Positions 13,960-24,963 of a DNA stretch of 64,000 nucleotides are shown one piece after another; the stretch's first letter is position 1, and every line of letters begins with the position of its first letter. The notes below the pieces were generated by a model, which was given only the letters and a program-made list of their open reading frames with translations, was not told where the DNA came from and did not search any database. Origin of the DNA: Rosellinia necatrix (lineage: Eukaryota; Ascomycota; Sordariomycetes; Xylariales; Xylariaceae); assembly GCA_021209875.1 (NCBI GenBank), contig JAGYVD010000006.1, forward strand, positions 2,480,001-2,544,000, given 5' to 3'. The translations under genes and the position numbers were made by a program.

Positions 13960-14097
13960 TGTTAAATATATATGGGTTACTCCACACCTCCGGATATATA
14001 TTCTATTAAATATCCCAGGTCCTTTGACTTATCTTTATAACTAATTCTATACCTCGAATACATCTTTGACCATCATGATGATCCACTTCTCTTGACA
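13960..14097 (+). repeat. 138-bp direct duplication, copy 2 (right flank of A+T island)
   Basis: Partner of 7235-7372. Here the mutated end is the left (inner) one and the right end is intact, the mirror image of copy 1. Read on the minus strand it carries the host exon end and the intact donor side of the HNH intron, followed by a mutated copy of the acceptor and the next exon's first 20 or so bases. Confidence 0.9.
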
Positions 14098-14800
14098 TTA
14101 ATTGCCGATACTTCCAGCGGCCACCGGCAATACCTATCCATCCTATTTGACACAAACCAAAGCCTCTCTCCCGCCGGAACGAGGTGGGCCGTCTCAACCG
14201 CATCCATATACCCAGTCACGCGACAGGTAATGTCGCGATCCATTGCCACGGCGGGCCCCTTGAGGGTCGGACGCGAGGGGATAAACTCGGGCAACCGTAG
14301 CTGCCCCCACAGCGGCGGTAGGTCGCCATGTGGGAAGCGCCAGTGATGGAATGACGGGATATTTGACTGTAATTGAAAATATTCCGGTCAGCCAAGCTGT
14401 AGGTACCGTAGCTTGCCGCAGTTGCGGCCAAGATGAAAGGAGGCAGACGGAGAAGGAAAGACGAAATACATGAAGCTGGCTCTTGCCCTTCAACGCAGAA
14501 AAAGTACTCCTCCCCGCGGAGCAGTCGGTCCTGCGGACGCTCGACTCTCTGGAGAAGACCGTCGGCCCCAGCTTGCTTCCGCGCCAGGTATCCGTTGTCC
14601 CAATGCGTGTCGGTAAGGATGCAACAAGACGTCAACGCGATATCGAAGTCGAGCCCGTCGTCGGTGTCGGCGGCCACAAGCGCAAGCAGGTCGGGAGTCG
14701 ACGCAGGGTAGGCCGGGTGTCGAAACCGGACCGAGCGCGGTTCTCTTGCCACAGCGTGCGTTGCTGCTGGCGGCGTAAAGGGCGGGAGTACAGCCGCCAT
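14098..14800 (-). pseudogene. HNH-type nuclease protein, N-terminal exons (gene split by insertion)
   Basis: The likely start is the ATG at 14800. The product begins with a short leader, then a SVRFRHPAYP motif and a region ending GEEYFFCVEGQEPAS. A GT at 14469 and an AG near 14371 define a small intron of about 100 nt. Downstream the frame reads KYPVIPS and then must shift by one base to HHWRFPHGDLPPLW, suggesting an indel near 14350. Then come CRVTGYMDAVETAHLVPAG and WFVSNRMDRY, the first half of the HNH_2-type domain (Cys, His and Asn positions visible). The domain's second half is in the piece at 6491-7257, beyond the inserted island. With the insertion and the apparent frameshift the gene is probably inactive. 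The frameshift call depends on my family memory and could instead reflect a missed splice. Confidence 0.75.
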
Positions 14801-15019
14801 CCGAGGCGCTCCACTGCACGAGATTAAGGAATTGGGCTCATGTATAAAAGCGCAGGTAAGGTACAAGTTATGTCCAGTGTTTTCAATCGTCGCGGCGCTG
14901 CCATAGCAACCGGGCCCCGCAATTAAAATACCCACGGGTACTATTTTGACCCAACCTACAAGATGGCGATGGCGCTGGAGGGTGGGTTGCCTTGAAAGAC
15001 TCATACGCCCCAACTAGCC

Positions 15020-15039
15020 TTTTTTTTTTTTTTTTTTTT
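15020..15039. repeat. Poly-T run of 20
   Basis: Twenty consecutive T on the plus strand, upstream (in gene sense) of the HNH N-terminal piece. It may be a poly-dA:dT promoter element or a degenerate poly-A tail of a retrocopy; nothing adjacent decides. Confidence 0.6.
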
Positions 15040-15603
15040 CGATGGCTATGGTTATTGAAAGCAATGTGGTTGTTGAACGGCCAGGGTTTATTGTAATTCA
15101 AACATAGCTTCACATCTGCATGCCTGAGCTGCATTTCTGCTTGTGTTAATTGAATCTTGTTCTTAAGAATTTTGGATTTTCTCATAAAGCTTGACAGACC
15201 AACGAACGTCCTTCGGCTGTGACCACAGCAATAATCCGCATCTAGTAGGAGTGACAAATCCGAACGGCAAAGACGAGAGACCGCTTCAAGTCTCTGCCTC
15301 GATAATGCAGCTAAGCCGTTACCATAGTAGATCAAACGACATAAACCTCCTGCTGCGCAGGCCTGGGTCAAGTTGGGAATTATGCGATTCCTTGTCGGGG
15401 TCGCCCTTGCGTATTAAAAGAGGGACGAGGTCGAATCGAGCAACCTACGAAGAGGTTGGTTAGGAAATAGATATTCATTCAGCTTTACGTAGGGGAGCCT
15501 GTCAGCCACACACTCAACACCAAAAGCAATGTGCTGCATAACCCCTGACCGCTGCCCCAACCTCTACCTGCGCCCATCAGAGTAACTCGAAGTGCCGGCT
15601 GCT

Positions 15604-15840
15604 TCACATCGACTTACAAAGAACCTTATGAGCCTTCTTCCAATGAGCCCGTTGACACTCACGGGAACAATGCTCAGCCTCCGAGCACCTAGCACAGCGC
15701 GAAAGCTTACCCCCATCACTCTGCTCTTTCTTAACCTGCACAGCTGTAGTACCTTCTCTCAAAGGTAACCGCAAAACACCCCGCCCCCTGGGCGTCTTGG
15801 ATGTTTGACATTGTAACTGCGGGTCAAGGTGAATTGCCAA
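15604..15840 (-). CDS. MYND-type zinc finger, C-terminal part of a small protein
   Basis: The minus-strand frame ends at a stop at 15604 and encodes LSRCARCSEAEHCSRECQRAHWKKAHKVLC. This has the spacing C-x2-C-x5-C-x3-C-x7-H-x3-C of the second part of a MYND zinc finger, including the typical YCS-like EHCSREC and QRAHW. MYND fingers bind proline-rich partner proteins. The first Cys-x2-Cys pair of a full finger is not in this frame, and the frame lacks an ATG (it opens with TTG at 15840), so an upstream exon is expected; an ATG at 15811 lies in another frame and could start it. I could not place the intron with confidence. The gene may be intact but unresolved, or a fragment. Confidence 0.55.
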   Translation of the reverse strand: MAIHLDPQLQCQTSKTPRGRGVLRLPLREGTTAVQVKKEQSDGGKLSRCARCSEAEHCSRECQRAHWKKAHKVLCKSM

Positions 15841-17800
15841 CGACGATATGAAGTTGCCACTCTGTTTTCCCGGTTGCAGGGAAAAGGCTGGATTTGGTCC
15901 GCCGAGTCGATTATTGAATGTGAAGTCCTTCTGTAGATAGACCCGAAAAAAAGTCTGCGCTATGAATGGCCTCCCAATCGGTTCATGAGGATTCAGTCAT
16001 AAACAGGATGGGTTTTAGAGAGGGCGACATCTTTGCTAGCAGATAACAGTGGTATGGAGGGAACTTGTAACCATACCGAAGTGCGACAAACGACCTTGAG
16101 AGAAATGTTGTATCAGTGATCAATGAAGAAGTGGTGCTGTAGTGAAATAATCAGATTGATGAAGAGACTAAGAATGCGTGAAAGATGGTGCGGGGTCCCA
16201 AGGTTGAGGCAGCGTAAGTTGCTTCTTCCAACTGCGCCATAGTCTACAGGTCGGGCTGTTTTCCTCACCAACAGCTGGCCGAACCACACGGCTCATTGGC
16301 TTGGCGCGGAGAATAGCATGCACACGCACAAACACCAGTCTCAAAAGGCCAACGTGCTTCCCCTTTCTTCCCCGGAGCCACAGTCCCCTTCTATTCCAAC
16401 CATTGTCAATAGAAGTTAGCCGGCGGTCCGTTTTGCCCTGGAGCCTCAGATTGTAAACACAGGAAATAGCCGTGGCTGAGGCCGCATCACGATGGCTACC
16501 CAAACTTAGAAGGCATTCGCCGCAGCCGAGATGTGGAATGAAATACTGGGGGACGCCGCTACGCTTTTTACTATCTCAATGTTATAGAGATCGAGACGGT
16601 GATCCTCTCTAGGCGAGGGGTTTTGATTCTCTCAACCTTTCATAGAATTTTTCCCAATATTCCATACTTCTTTTACTGGACTTAAGCCCCATAATCATTG
16701 TTCCGGGTCAGGCCCTCAACGTCAGTTGTCTTTACGCAGTTGTTCCATTAGCATCAACGCACTCCGAACGGACTGTGGCAGTCTACCCACGCTTGTCTTC
16801 GATGTCGGCTCTAGAATAGATAGGAAAGCGTCATATGGATTCATAGCTGCGAGCCACCACTGCATTAATGTGTGTCATTACGGGCCTCCCCGTCTCGCAA
16901 AGCTTCTGATCTTCCTCACTTCGGTCAAGCTAGTCGGTGGCGGGGCCGTCATTATAGACGTGTGGGCAAGCTTACGGCGTGTGATAGGTCAGCGAGGCGG
17001 CAGTGGCGACGGCGTCTCTTGTCTTCAGCTCTCGCAGAGCGCTGGTAGTCAAGGAGATCTCAGATAGGTTGTCCCGGGAGGCAGGTGGTGGTCGGGTAGG
17101 GTGGGTCAGTAGCTATTATTTTTAAATTCCACCAAAACACCACAACTTGATTCATGCAGATATCAATGAGAGTTGGAGTGTTAAAACGGCTCTTGTTCTA
17201 AAACGGTCTTTGGTCCCAAAACGACTCTTGTTCTGAAATGGTTCTTGTTCTAGCACAGTTCTCATGTTATGTATCTACTCAACTAAAGCAGCCGTGCTGG
17301 AGGCTAGTCTGAGCCATGGCTAGTTGTAGTAATTCTCTGTATCCGCTGCCTCACCCAAAGAATTTTGCCACGTCATTACGGCTCATTCAATAAATATTTT
17401 CAAGTTATTACCCGAAAGAGCTTGTACAGAAATATATCACGCAGTATAAAGATGAGCTCCGAATAACTATCAATAAAGCGATGCAACACACTCTTAGTTT
17501 TACTTCCGATAGAATTAATCTTAATCCTGCCCTCTTAAAATATCATGCTATGTAGATGATGTACGAGACTGTAGCTCTCGCATGCGCCGTTTTGACCCAT
17601 TTTTTCCCATCACGTTGACTTCGAATACAGTGATCCGTGCTTGGTTAATATCCGCTTGTTTGAGTCAAGATCTCTCCTTCTCCAGACGGCTAGTCCAAGT
17701 TACCATATATTCATTTTGTCCTCGCCGGGTACGCTTATTCACAAGAGCCTGAGCGAAAGCGGCGAGGGGTTATGTGACCATCGACGCCCTGATTGACGTA
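15841..17800. other. Intergenic DNA without a supported gene
   Basis: Open frames at 16168-16503 (minus) and 16726-17067 (plus) have no recognisable domain and unremarkable composition; I do not call them genes. The interval includes the minisatellite at 17183-17256. Confidence 0.4.
17183..17256 (+). repeat. Imperfect 18-bp minisatellite, about four units
   Basis: The motif AAAACGGCTCTTGTTCT recurs as AAAACGGTCTTTGGTCC, AAAACGACTCTTGTTCT and AAATGGTTCTTGTTCT at 17-18-bp spacing. Units differ mostly by transitions. No coding role is apparent. Confidence 0.7.
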
Positions 17801-18175
17801 CCATAACACCCGTTCCTAAAATTCAGATCCAGTTCACGGAACTCCGAACAATTACCCACGAATATGAACGTATGCAGGGCAGAGTTTGGAGGGGAAGGCC
17901 GGCTAAAAGGGTATACAGACGTGCCACAAACATAAGCTTACAAGATCGAGCGGCGCCGAGAGCGGCTATGCGGACTGAGAGTTCAGGGGTAGCATGGGAC
18001 AGCGTCGGAGCCGAAGATGGCCACGTACAACCACGGCCATATGATATAAGGGAAGTCAAACACTTCGGCGGCGCACTGAGGCGACATCCCATCTATCTAC
18101 ACCTGGGCCATCCACGCTCGATCCCTCTGCGACTCCACGCAATTGATACATTATATCCGATCTTCGAAGGAAGCC

Positions 18176-19450
18176 ATGTCTGCCGAATTCTTCCCGCCGG
18201 GCCCAGACGGCGAGGTGTTGTGCCCTTCGTACCCGGACCTCGCGCCGACGCAACGGCCACCGACGATGGTCTCCTACGGCCTGCCGTACGAGCAGGCCTG
18301 CCGCAAGCACGTCGACGGGTTCCTGGGCGCGCGGCGGGTGTACGTGCTCGCGTCGCGGACGCTGGCGCGGCAGACGGGATGCGTGCTGCGGGCCGTGCGG
18401 GCCGCGCAGGCCGACTGCCTGTTGACCCTGGGCGGCGGGAGTCTCACGGACGCCGCCAAGTTGGTGGCCTACGCGCTCGAGAACGGCGCCGAGTCCGTCG
18501 ACGACCTGGCGGCGCTCGCCGCGCCGTTCGTGCGCTCCGCCGACGACGCCGACGTCGAGGCCGCCCTCGCCGGCGCCGTCGCCGGCGCCGCGGGCCCGCG
18601 CGTCCCGCTCGTCTTCGTCCCCACGACCCTCTCCGGCGCCGAGTACACGCGCTTCGCGGGCGCCACGGACCCGCGCACGCGCATGAAGGTGCAGCTCTCG
18701 CACCCGCGCATGTACGCGGCGCTCGTCGTGCTCGACGCGGCGCTCGCGCGCGCCGCGACACCGGACTGGCTCTGGCTCAGCACCGGCGCGCGCGCCATCG
18801 ACCACTGCGTCGAGTGTCTCTGCGCGCCGCGGCGGCCGTCGACTCTGGGCTCCGGCTCCGGCTCCGGCTCCGGCGAGCGGGGCGAGGCGATCTTCGACCG
18901 CAGCCTGCGCGACATCGCGCGCTCGCTGCTGCGCGGGGCGCGGGATCCGGCGGACCTCGACGCGCGGCTCGCGGCGCACCTCGCGTGCAAGGACGCCACC
19001 GTCGGCCTCGTGCTGGGCGTCTACCCGGGCGCGTCACACGGCATCGGGCACAACCTCGGCCCGTTGGGCGTCGGGCATGGGCAGACGTCGTGCGTGCTGC
19101 TGCCCGCGGTGCTGAAGTATAACGCGGCGCGCGCGGGTGCCGACGCTGCCGCTGCCGCCCGCCAGGGGAGGGTCCGCGACGTCCTCTGGTCCGAGCCGGA
19201 GGTCGCCGACGTGCTGGTGCCGCGCGGTCTGTCGCGCGGTGCCGGCGGGGGCGACCTCGGCGACGCCGTGCGCGCCCTCTTCGATGAGCTCGGCCTGCCG
19301 CGGAGTCTGAAGGACGTCGGCGTCGGGCGCGACAAGTGGGATCAGCTGGCCTTCAACAGCCTCGAGGATAAGTGCTGCAAGATGAATCCCGTGCCGCTGA
19401 CGCAGAAGGCACAGGTGCTAGAAATCCTGGAAATGTGCTCGGGTGAGTGA
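18176..19450 (+). CDS. Iron-containing alcohol dehydrogenase family, maleylacetate reductase-like
   Basis: An intronless frame of 424 residues from the ATG at 18176 (the open frame extends 11 codons upstream but without an ATG). Visible family motifs: GGGSLTDAAK at 86-95 (NAD(P) binding), VPTTLSGAEYT near 148-158, LWLSTGARAIDHCVE at 199-213, and the metal-binding histidine region HGIGHNLG at 288-295 with GHGQTSCVLLP at 300-310. Maleylacetate reductases reduce maleylacetate to 3-oxoadipate in aromatic-compound breakdown; an alcohol dehydrogenase of another substrate is possible. Length fits the family (350-470). An inserted Gly-Ser repeat (GSGSGSGSG, 225-233) and an Ala-rich segment near 320-330 look like expanded linkers. 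The gene is strikingly GC-rich (long antisense open frames are a by-product) compared with its A+T-rich surroundings. No other aromatic-pathway gene is adjacent. Confidence 0.88.
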   Translation: MSAEFFPPGPDGEVLCPSYPDLAPTQRPPTMVSYGLPYEQACRKHVDGFLGARRVYVLASRTLARQTGCVLRAVRAAQADCLLTLGGGSLTDAAKLVAYALENGAESVDDLAALAAPFVRSADDADVEAALAGAVAGAAGPRVPLVFVPTTLSGAEYTRFAGATDPRTRMKVQLSHPRMYAALVVLDAALARAATPDWLWLSTGARAIDHCVECLCAPRRPSTLGSGSGSGSGERGEAIFDRSLRDIARSLLRGARDPADLDARLAAHLACKDATVGLVLGVYPGASHGIGHNLGPLGVGHGQTSCVLLPAVLKYNAARAGADAAAAARQGRVRDVLWSEPEVADVLVPRGLSRGAGGGDLGDAVRALFDELGLPRSLKDVGVGRDKWDQLAFNSLEDKCCKMNPVPLTQKAQVLEILEMCSGE

Positions 19451-19754
19451 GGGATGATATAGTTCGAGAAGCAATAGTGAGTTGGTATGTCAACATTGTG
19501 ATTCACATATTTCCAGCCCCTTTTACATTCGCTGGAAACTCAACTATTTTGAAGATGTCAATAGTTTTACTATATAATCACCTACAATTGGCGTGGTTCT
19601 GAATCAATCAAAGGTACATTTAACGTGAAACTATTACCCGTAACAGAAAATCCCGCAGCCAGAGTATTGGGAGACTCAATGAAACTACCCGTCAACATAG
19701 TTATTGTCATTGCCATCACTCATGACTTCATCGCAGTCCCCTGTCTCGTTGTCA

Positions 19755-20480
19755 TCACTGTTGAATACACACCGTTCGACGGCAGATGCGCATATGTGCC
19801 AGGATCTGGACTTTGCGCCCACGTATCTTGCATTGCGGGCATACATGAACTTTGCATGCTGCTTCATGTTGTCGAATAGATTGCTGTGTTCCATATTTGG
19901 CGCACTTACAACACACAGCCGGCGGCGATTTGGAACATACTTTGGCGTGCTCGAGAGTTTCTCTGAAGCTAATATCTTGTCTTTGCGCCAGAGGAAGCAT
20001 TTTCAGCATTCGCAGACTTTGTAATGTTCTTGGAGGTTAGCTAATGATTTGTGACACCTGTGGCAAGAAAATAATTGTTGGCTGGTACATTCTTGGGAAT
20101 GTTTCTCCTTCTCCGTTCAAAAAATGCCATTGTTTGGAGTATTGTGACTGGGTCAATAGAGAATTGAATACTAAGGGGCTAAACTGGCCCCGGTGGCAAA
20201 AAAAGGGGCATGACATTGTGTATGTGAATTTTGAAACTACACTTCTCCAGTTAGTTTTTTGGCATCGACGATTTTCATGAATTATTCTAATTTATTTCTG
20301 CATCCCCGCATCTCCCTGGTCCACTGATTCCCCATGCGCGCGTGTGATACGACCTACAGTTGGAATTGTAAGTGCGACTTATCTCCCATTACAGGCGGTT
20401 CACTTCAATACAATTTGCAGATCTCTACTTGTGCTGCTTGTTCGCTCTTGAGAAGTCGCAATCCGCATCCACAACAATTT
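19755..20480 (-). pseudogene. Decayed gene encoding a tandem array of C2HC zinc fingers
   Basis: On the minus strand five finger-like units follow each other. At 20476-20417 a unit reads CCGC, then 11 residues, Gln in place of His, VEI and C. At 20065-20012 is a unit C-x2-C-x9-H-x3-C (CHRCHKSLANLQEHYKVC). At 20008-19935 is a unit with an in-frame TGA between its first Cys codons and a frame change before EHAKVC. At 19913-19854 (CCKC...HEAAC) and 19841-19782 (CPQC...HMRIC) are two intact units with identical spacing C-x2-C-x11-H-x3-C. The segments leading into the first and fourth units are alike (ICGSPPTN / VCSKSPPAV), showing internal duplication. The intact stretch has an ATG at 20009 and stops after CIQQ; an acidic stretch in another frame follows. 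Such fingers usually bind nucleic acid or protein. I do not recognise the family. Multiple frames and a stop indicate decay, though unrecognised introns could explain part. Confidence 0.6.
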
Positions 20481-20499
20481 GTAGGTGGCGACCCGCAAA

Positions 20500-22898
20500 T
20501 GTGTCTCCATTTCACTCATCGGCATTACTCTCTTGCGCTAACTAGCAGGTCATCTACATTTCTCCCTGGAGCTATAGTGGTCTATGGGAGGATGATTGTG
20601 CTCTCCCCTAGGGCTACCAATAATCCAGGAGTCACCTTTGCCCTTAATCGTAATCCTCCTAGGACAGAGATGGTTTTGACGTGCTGTCGAAGTGGAGACT
20701 TCAGTCATCGGTATCGTACGCAAAAGCATTGTTTTACTAATAAAGTCGCCTGTAGCGTTCCGACGAGATACACGTTAGATCATTTGGAACCCATTGGGTT
20801 GGATTCAACCATCGAGGGTCTGCTTGGCTGATTCTAGCTCAGGAAAGGCGCGACTCAAGACGCCGTCTAGTCTCGCAGCTTTGTCATTCTTGAGTATAGC
20901 TTGAGGCAACGATTCTCTCAAAAAACACCACTTGCCTTGACCACCGTAGAAACAATTGGTACATGAACCAAGCATAGGGTCAGCAGCAGAGCCATGATCA
21001 TTGACAATGAATGATTCCCTGCATCTGAAGCCTCACGCGCAATGGCCGCATGTGGCACTGGCAACAATTCCACACGCTTGAAGTAGCTTAGACTTCAGAT
21101 TGGGCTAGGAACCTATATTAGACCACGTAAATACTATCTCGGATAGCCTTTAGATAGCCAACGATATTCTTGCTGTTTTCACCACAAAGCCAGGGCGGGT
21201 AACTACTGCCCTAGATCTAACAAGCTTTTTTTTAAAGCAACCATAAGTTATTATCAATAGCTGGTTTGGGGAAGATATTTCGTATATGTTTAACTAGAAA
21301 AGAAACGCCGAGATGAGATTGGTCAAAGGTGGTCAATATTCTTAAGGCTATGCTGACTTAGAAAAGTTTAATAGTTTAGAAATTGGAAAGGTGTGACAGC
21401 TTTCATATTGGGCCCTTACCGGCGAGCTAACTGCTACCTCGTGAACTATATAAATCCATCACGGCGGTTTATAAACTTACGTTGTTTTTTCCCTTGTTTA
21501 TTTAGATTTTTTAAAGATAAGACAATAGCTACGTCTTGCGGGATGCTATCGATACTGTTAATTCTAACCGGGATTAACGTTGTCGTTTTTTCATCACACT
21601 AAGCTATAGGTCAAATGTAATATTATGTGAAAAATGTCCTGGGCAAGGCCTAGTTACTAAATAGCAGCATCTAAGTCGTAAATACATAGCTAGATATAAA
21701 AGTAGGGCTTAAATATTATTAATTCTTGGGCTTACTATTTGAGGTGGAAGGTCTTTGGTCCTTATATTATAAATATGCCTCTAAAGCTACACCGTAGAGT
21801 AGATAATATCTTGCTAGATGCTCTATCTACTTGATAGTTAATTATATTGATCAACTTTCTTGTTAATCAGAATCCTGAATCCTTGCCTACATAAGAAATT
21901 CCGATTTTCTTTTTCTTGCCTGCAATGTAATCGTCACGGCTACAAAATCCTACTCTCTCTGGTGGCACGTTAATATCTACCTTCGTTTTTAATCCTTATC
22001 AACAGGAAACGCTTTCATCGCATCTGATTCTATGAATACAGCTATTTCTGTCATTATCCTAACCCCCTCTGCCATTGTATCAATCCCAACCTGTTATTCG
22101 CCTGAGCCAACCCCACTGTTAGACCATAGGTCGCAAGGCCGGACGACTGGGGAAACGCTGACTACTTATATTTAATCGCAACATCCTATTGCCAATGCAA
22201 TATTCCACCTTCTAATGTTCTAAAAATCTATTTAATTGGCTCGGCATAAAACTGAGCATTGCCAGTTACCCGGTGGGATGACCCCATGCAGCGCCCCCGG
22301 CCTATCTACCTGCTCGGTGTTAGGCGCGGGAAATGCATACGAGAACCCGGCAGATAGGAGTTGAGGGTAAACTATATCTACTAAATTAGTGCTAGCAACC
22401 GAGCTACTAATTGTGTCTAAGAGATATATCGCGCCGCTTTGGTCAGGATACCTCGCTTGAGTTTTCTCGATTCAGTTAGCTATTCAACCCAGGCTAATAG
22501 AATTTGTATAGAATTAATTATAAAATCAATAAGAATTTATTCGGTTGGGTGTGGGACAGGGAAAATACGTCAAGGCGTTATACTGAAATGGGCCGAATTT
22601 TTATGTCAAAAATGTAACCGTTTGCATTATGAGGCAATCAACCACTCGTCGGAGACATACGTGAGGAAAAGGCTTCTGAAGGGGGTACTTAGCATATTTT
22701 AGGTTTGTATTTATCAAGAAAAGTCAGGGAAATTTCTTTGCCGACTAGTTGCTAGGATTATAGGAGGATATTAAGCTTCGAGAAGGCGTAGCACTTGCCT
22801 AGGTATATATCGAGGTCAGACCGGATTGTCTTATCGGAAAGTGAGTTGGAATCGGAGCTCTTGCACTAGTTAGCACAGATGTCGTCCGTACATGGGTT
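20500..22898. other. Gene-poor, moderately A+T-rich stretch
   Basis: Nothing I can support as a gene. A plus-strand frame at 20334-20831 starts inside the finger array on the opposite strand and shows no domain. Bases 21100-22700 are A+T-rich with short frames only. The promoter of the MFS gene should lie in the last few hundred bases. Confidence 0.4.
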
Positions 22899-24963
22899 AT
22901 GGCGTTTCAAGAGGCCCTATTCAGAGATTCGGTTTGGTTTCACGATACCAACGGCATCATGCTTCACGAGCTTCAAGATTTGGATGTGCCATCGGGGGCC
23001 GCTCATAACGAAATGATGCCACGCATGCCAGAGCCATTGTCCAAATTCTCACTGGAGAGCGATGATGAGCACGTCGATGATGACGAAGGGTATGAAGAAT
23101 ATACTTCGTCAAACTCCCTGAGTTCGCCGTTATCCTTCCTATCGCGTCATACGAGGAGACACGCAAGGCGACGAGAGCGCTCATTACTGTCACTAATACC
23201 GCGGACGTATCCGGTAGCCGAACAAGCTCGCCGATACGCAGCACCACGGGGCGCTAGCCACAAGGAAAAGCTGCGGCGGCCACGACAACGACAGCAGAAA
23301 AGTGCTATTAAAGCGGATGCGGCGGCGCTAATAAGAAAACCGGACAAGTTATTATTGGGGAAGGCTCTGTTCATCGCGGTTATATGTATCGCTCATTTGT
23401 GCGCTCGTGTGTTGGCCCCCATGCAGATGTCATTCATAGGCCGGGGAATCCGGAGATTAACTCGATAACAGAAGCAGGTATTGGCCAAACGTTACCAATC
23501 ATGAAAGATGTGGCATCTCGTTTCCGAATTGCGAATATCAATGCACTCAGCCCGTCTATAGCGGGTTATGATGTAGCGGTGGGCTCGTTTATCTTGGTCG
23601 CTGGCAGGCTCGGCGACGTATTTGGTCACAAGCGTATATTCCTCATAGGTCTGGGGTGGTCAGCCGTGTGGTCTCTCATTGCGGGTGCATCTTATTATTC
23701 GACGAGACCGGTTTTCGTCGTCAGTCGAGCCCTCCAGGGAGTAGGGGCCGCTTTAACGCTACCAACCAGCCTGGAGTTACTCAGGGTGATATCTCCAGCC
23801 GGAACTCCCAAGGGCGTTGTGTTCGCTCTCTATACCGCCATGCCCTCGGTTGGCCTGGTCGTGGGCGCACTTGGTGCCAGCACCTTTGCTGGACTGGTGT
23901 GGTGGCCTTGGACATGCTGGGCTTTCTCCCTGATACTGTTTGTGGTCGGGGTCATTGGTTGCCTGTCCATTCCCTCGGGTCCTCATGCTGCCGGCGTACG
24001 CTCTGGGGCTTGGACGACCATATTAACGCTGGACATTCCTGGGATGGTAACAGGCGCCATGTGCCTCGGGCTCTTCGGTTTTGCATGGGGACAGGCTCAA
24101 GTAGCGGGATGGCAACACGTCTATCTTTGGATCATTCTAATCATGAGCCTTGTGCTTTCGGGGTTATTTGTCATGATCGAAGCCTGCTATGCACCGAGAC
24201 CTCTGATCCCGTATTCGGCGCTGTCATCAGAGGTGTTTTGGATCCTCGTTGCCATGGGCTGTTGTTGGTCGTCGTTCGGTATCTGGTCTTTCTACGCCTG
24301 GCAATACGTTGAGCACACCCAATCCGCGTCTCCGCTACTGGTGAGCTACGTGATGAGAAATATCGCGATCACCTCCGCTAATTCGCGCACCATTAGACCA
24401 CGGCATACTTCGCTCCCGTAGCGGCTGTTGGCTGCCTCGTTGCCGCCACTACGCAATTCGTACTCGGCCGGACCAAACTACACGTGGTATTCTGTAGTGC
24501 GCTTTTGGCGACGACGATAGGAACCCTAGTCATTTCATTGATGGCAGCGAACCACACTTACTGGAAGCAGCTGTTTGTGGGGATGCTGCTCATCCCATGG
24601 GGCGCGTGTACGAGCGTCCCCGTGGCGACATCGATGATTTCGAGGGCGGTAAACAAGAACCACAGCGGTGTGGCAGCCGGCCTGGTTTGCGCGGTGACCT
24701 ATTACGCTATGGGATTGGGCCTTGGCGTCGCGGGCACGGTGGAAAGAAATGTGACGAGTGGCAGATCGACGACAAATAGCAGGCTACGAGGCTTCAGGGC
24801 CGTGTTTTGGACAAGTTTTGGCATGGCGGGGTCCGGGCTCGTCGTTTGCCTGGCGTTGGCATTGGCGTCGAGGCGGCGGAAGGGTCTCGAGCAGAGACAG
24901 AAGAACCCTTGTTGTAAGTTGTCGCCGTTGGGAGCGTCTCGATGCGAGGGAGATCCCTGCTAA
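22899..24963 (+). CDS. MFS transporter, DHA14-like drug/small-molecule exporter
   Basis: Three exons: 22899-23406, 23472-24340 and 24397-24963, giving 647 residues. Intron 1 (65 nt) has GTGTGT and AACAG; splicing restores the typical first helix HLCAQAGIGQTLPIM. Intron 2 (56 nt) has GTGAGC, a CGCTAAT branch and ATTAG; splicing joins QSASPLL to TTAYFAPVAAVG. The MFS motif A GRLGDVFGHKR is at residues 214-224 after helix 2, and RALQGVGAALTLPTSLELL matches helix 4. Hydrophobic helices continue to the C-terminus, consistent with about 14 spans as in the ATR1/DHA14 group, which export drugs or metabolites by proton antiport. The N-terminal 150 residues are an unusual hydrophilic extension, acidic near 54-67 and Arg-rich near 84-131. 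Substrate cannot be inferred. No biosynthetic genes sit beside it. Confidence 0.9.

Noticed and set aside
7235..14097. The 138-bp repeats as LTRs of the copia element
   Set aside because: They are host gene sequence (exon, intron, exon of the HNH gene), which LTRs would not be.
18444..19335. Several long open frames antisense or out of frame to the dehydrogenase gene
   Set aside because: They arise from GC-rich codons that avoid stops in all frames; composition is Arg/Ala/Pro junk and only the sense frame shows family motifs. The same holds around 56184-56939 and 59095-59985.
20334..20831. 165-codon plus-strand frame with an ATG
   Set aside because: It overlaps the C2HC finger unit on the minus strand, has no domain, and its Cys residues do not form a pattern.
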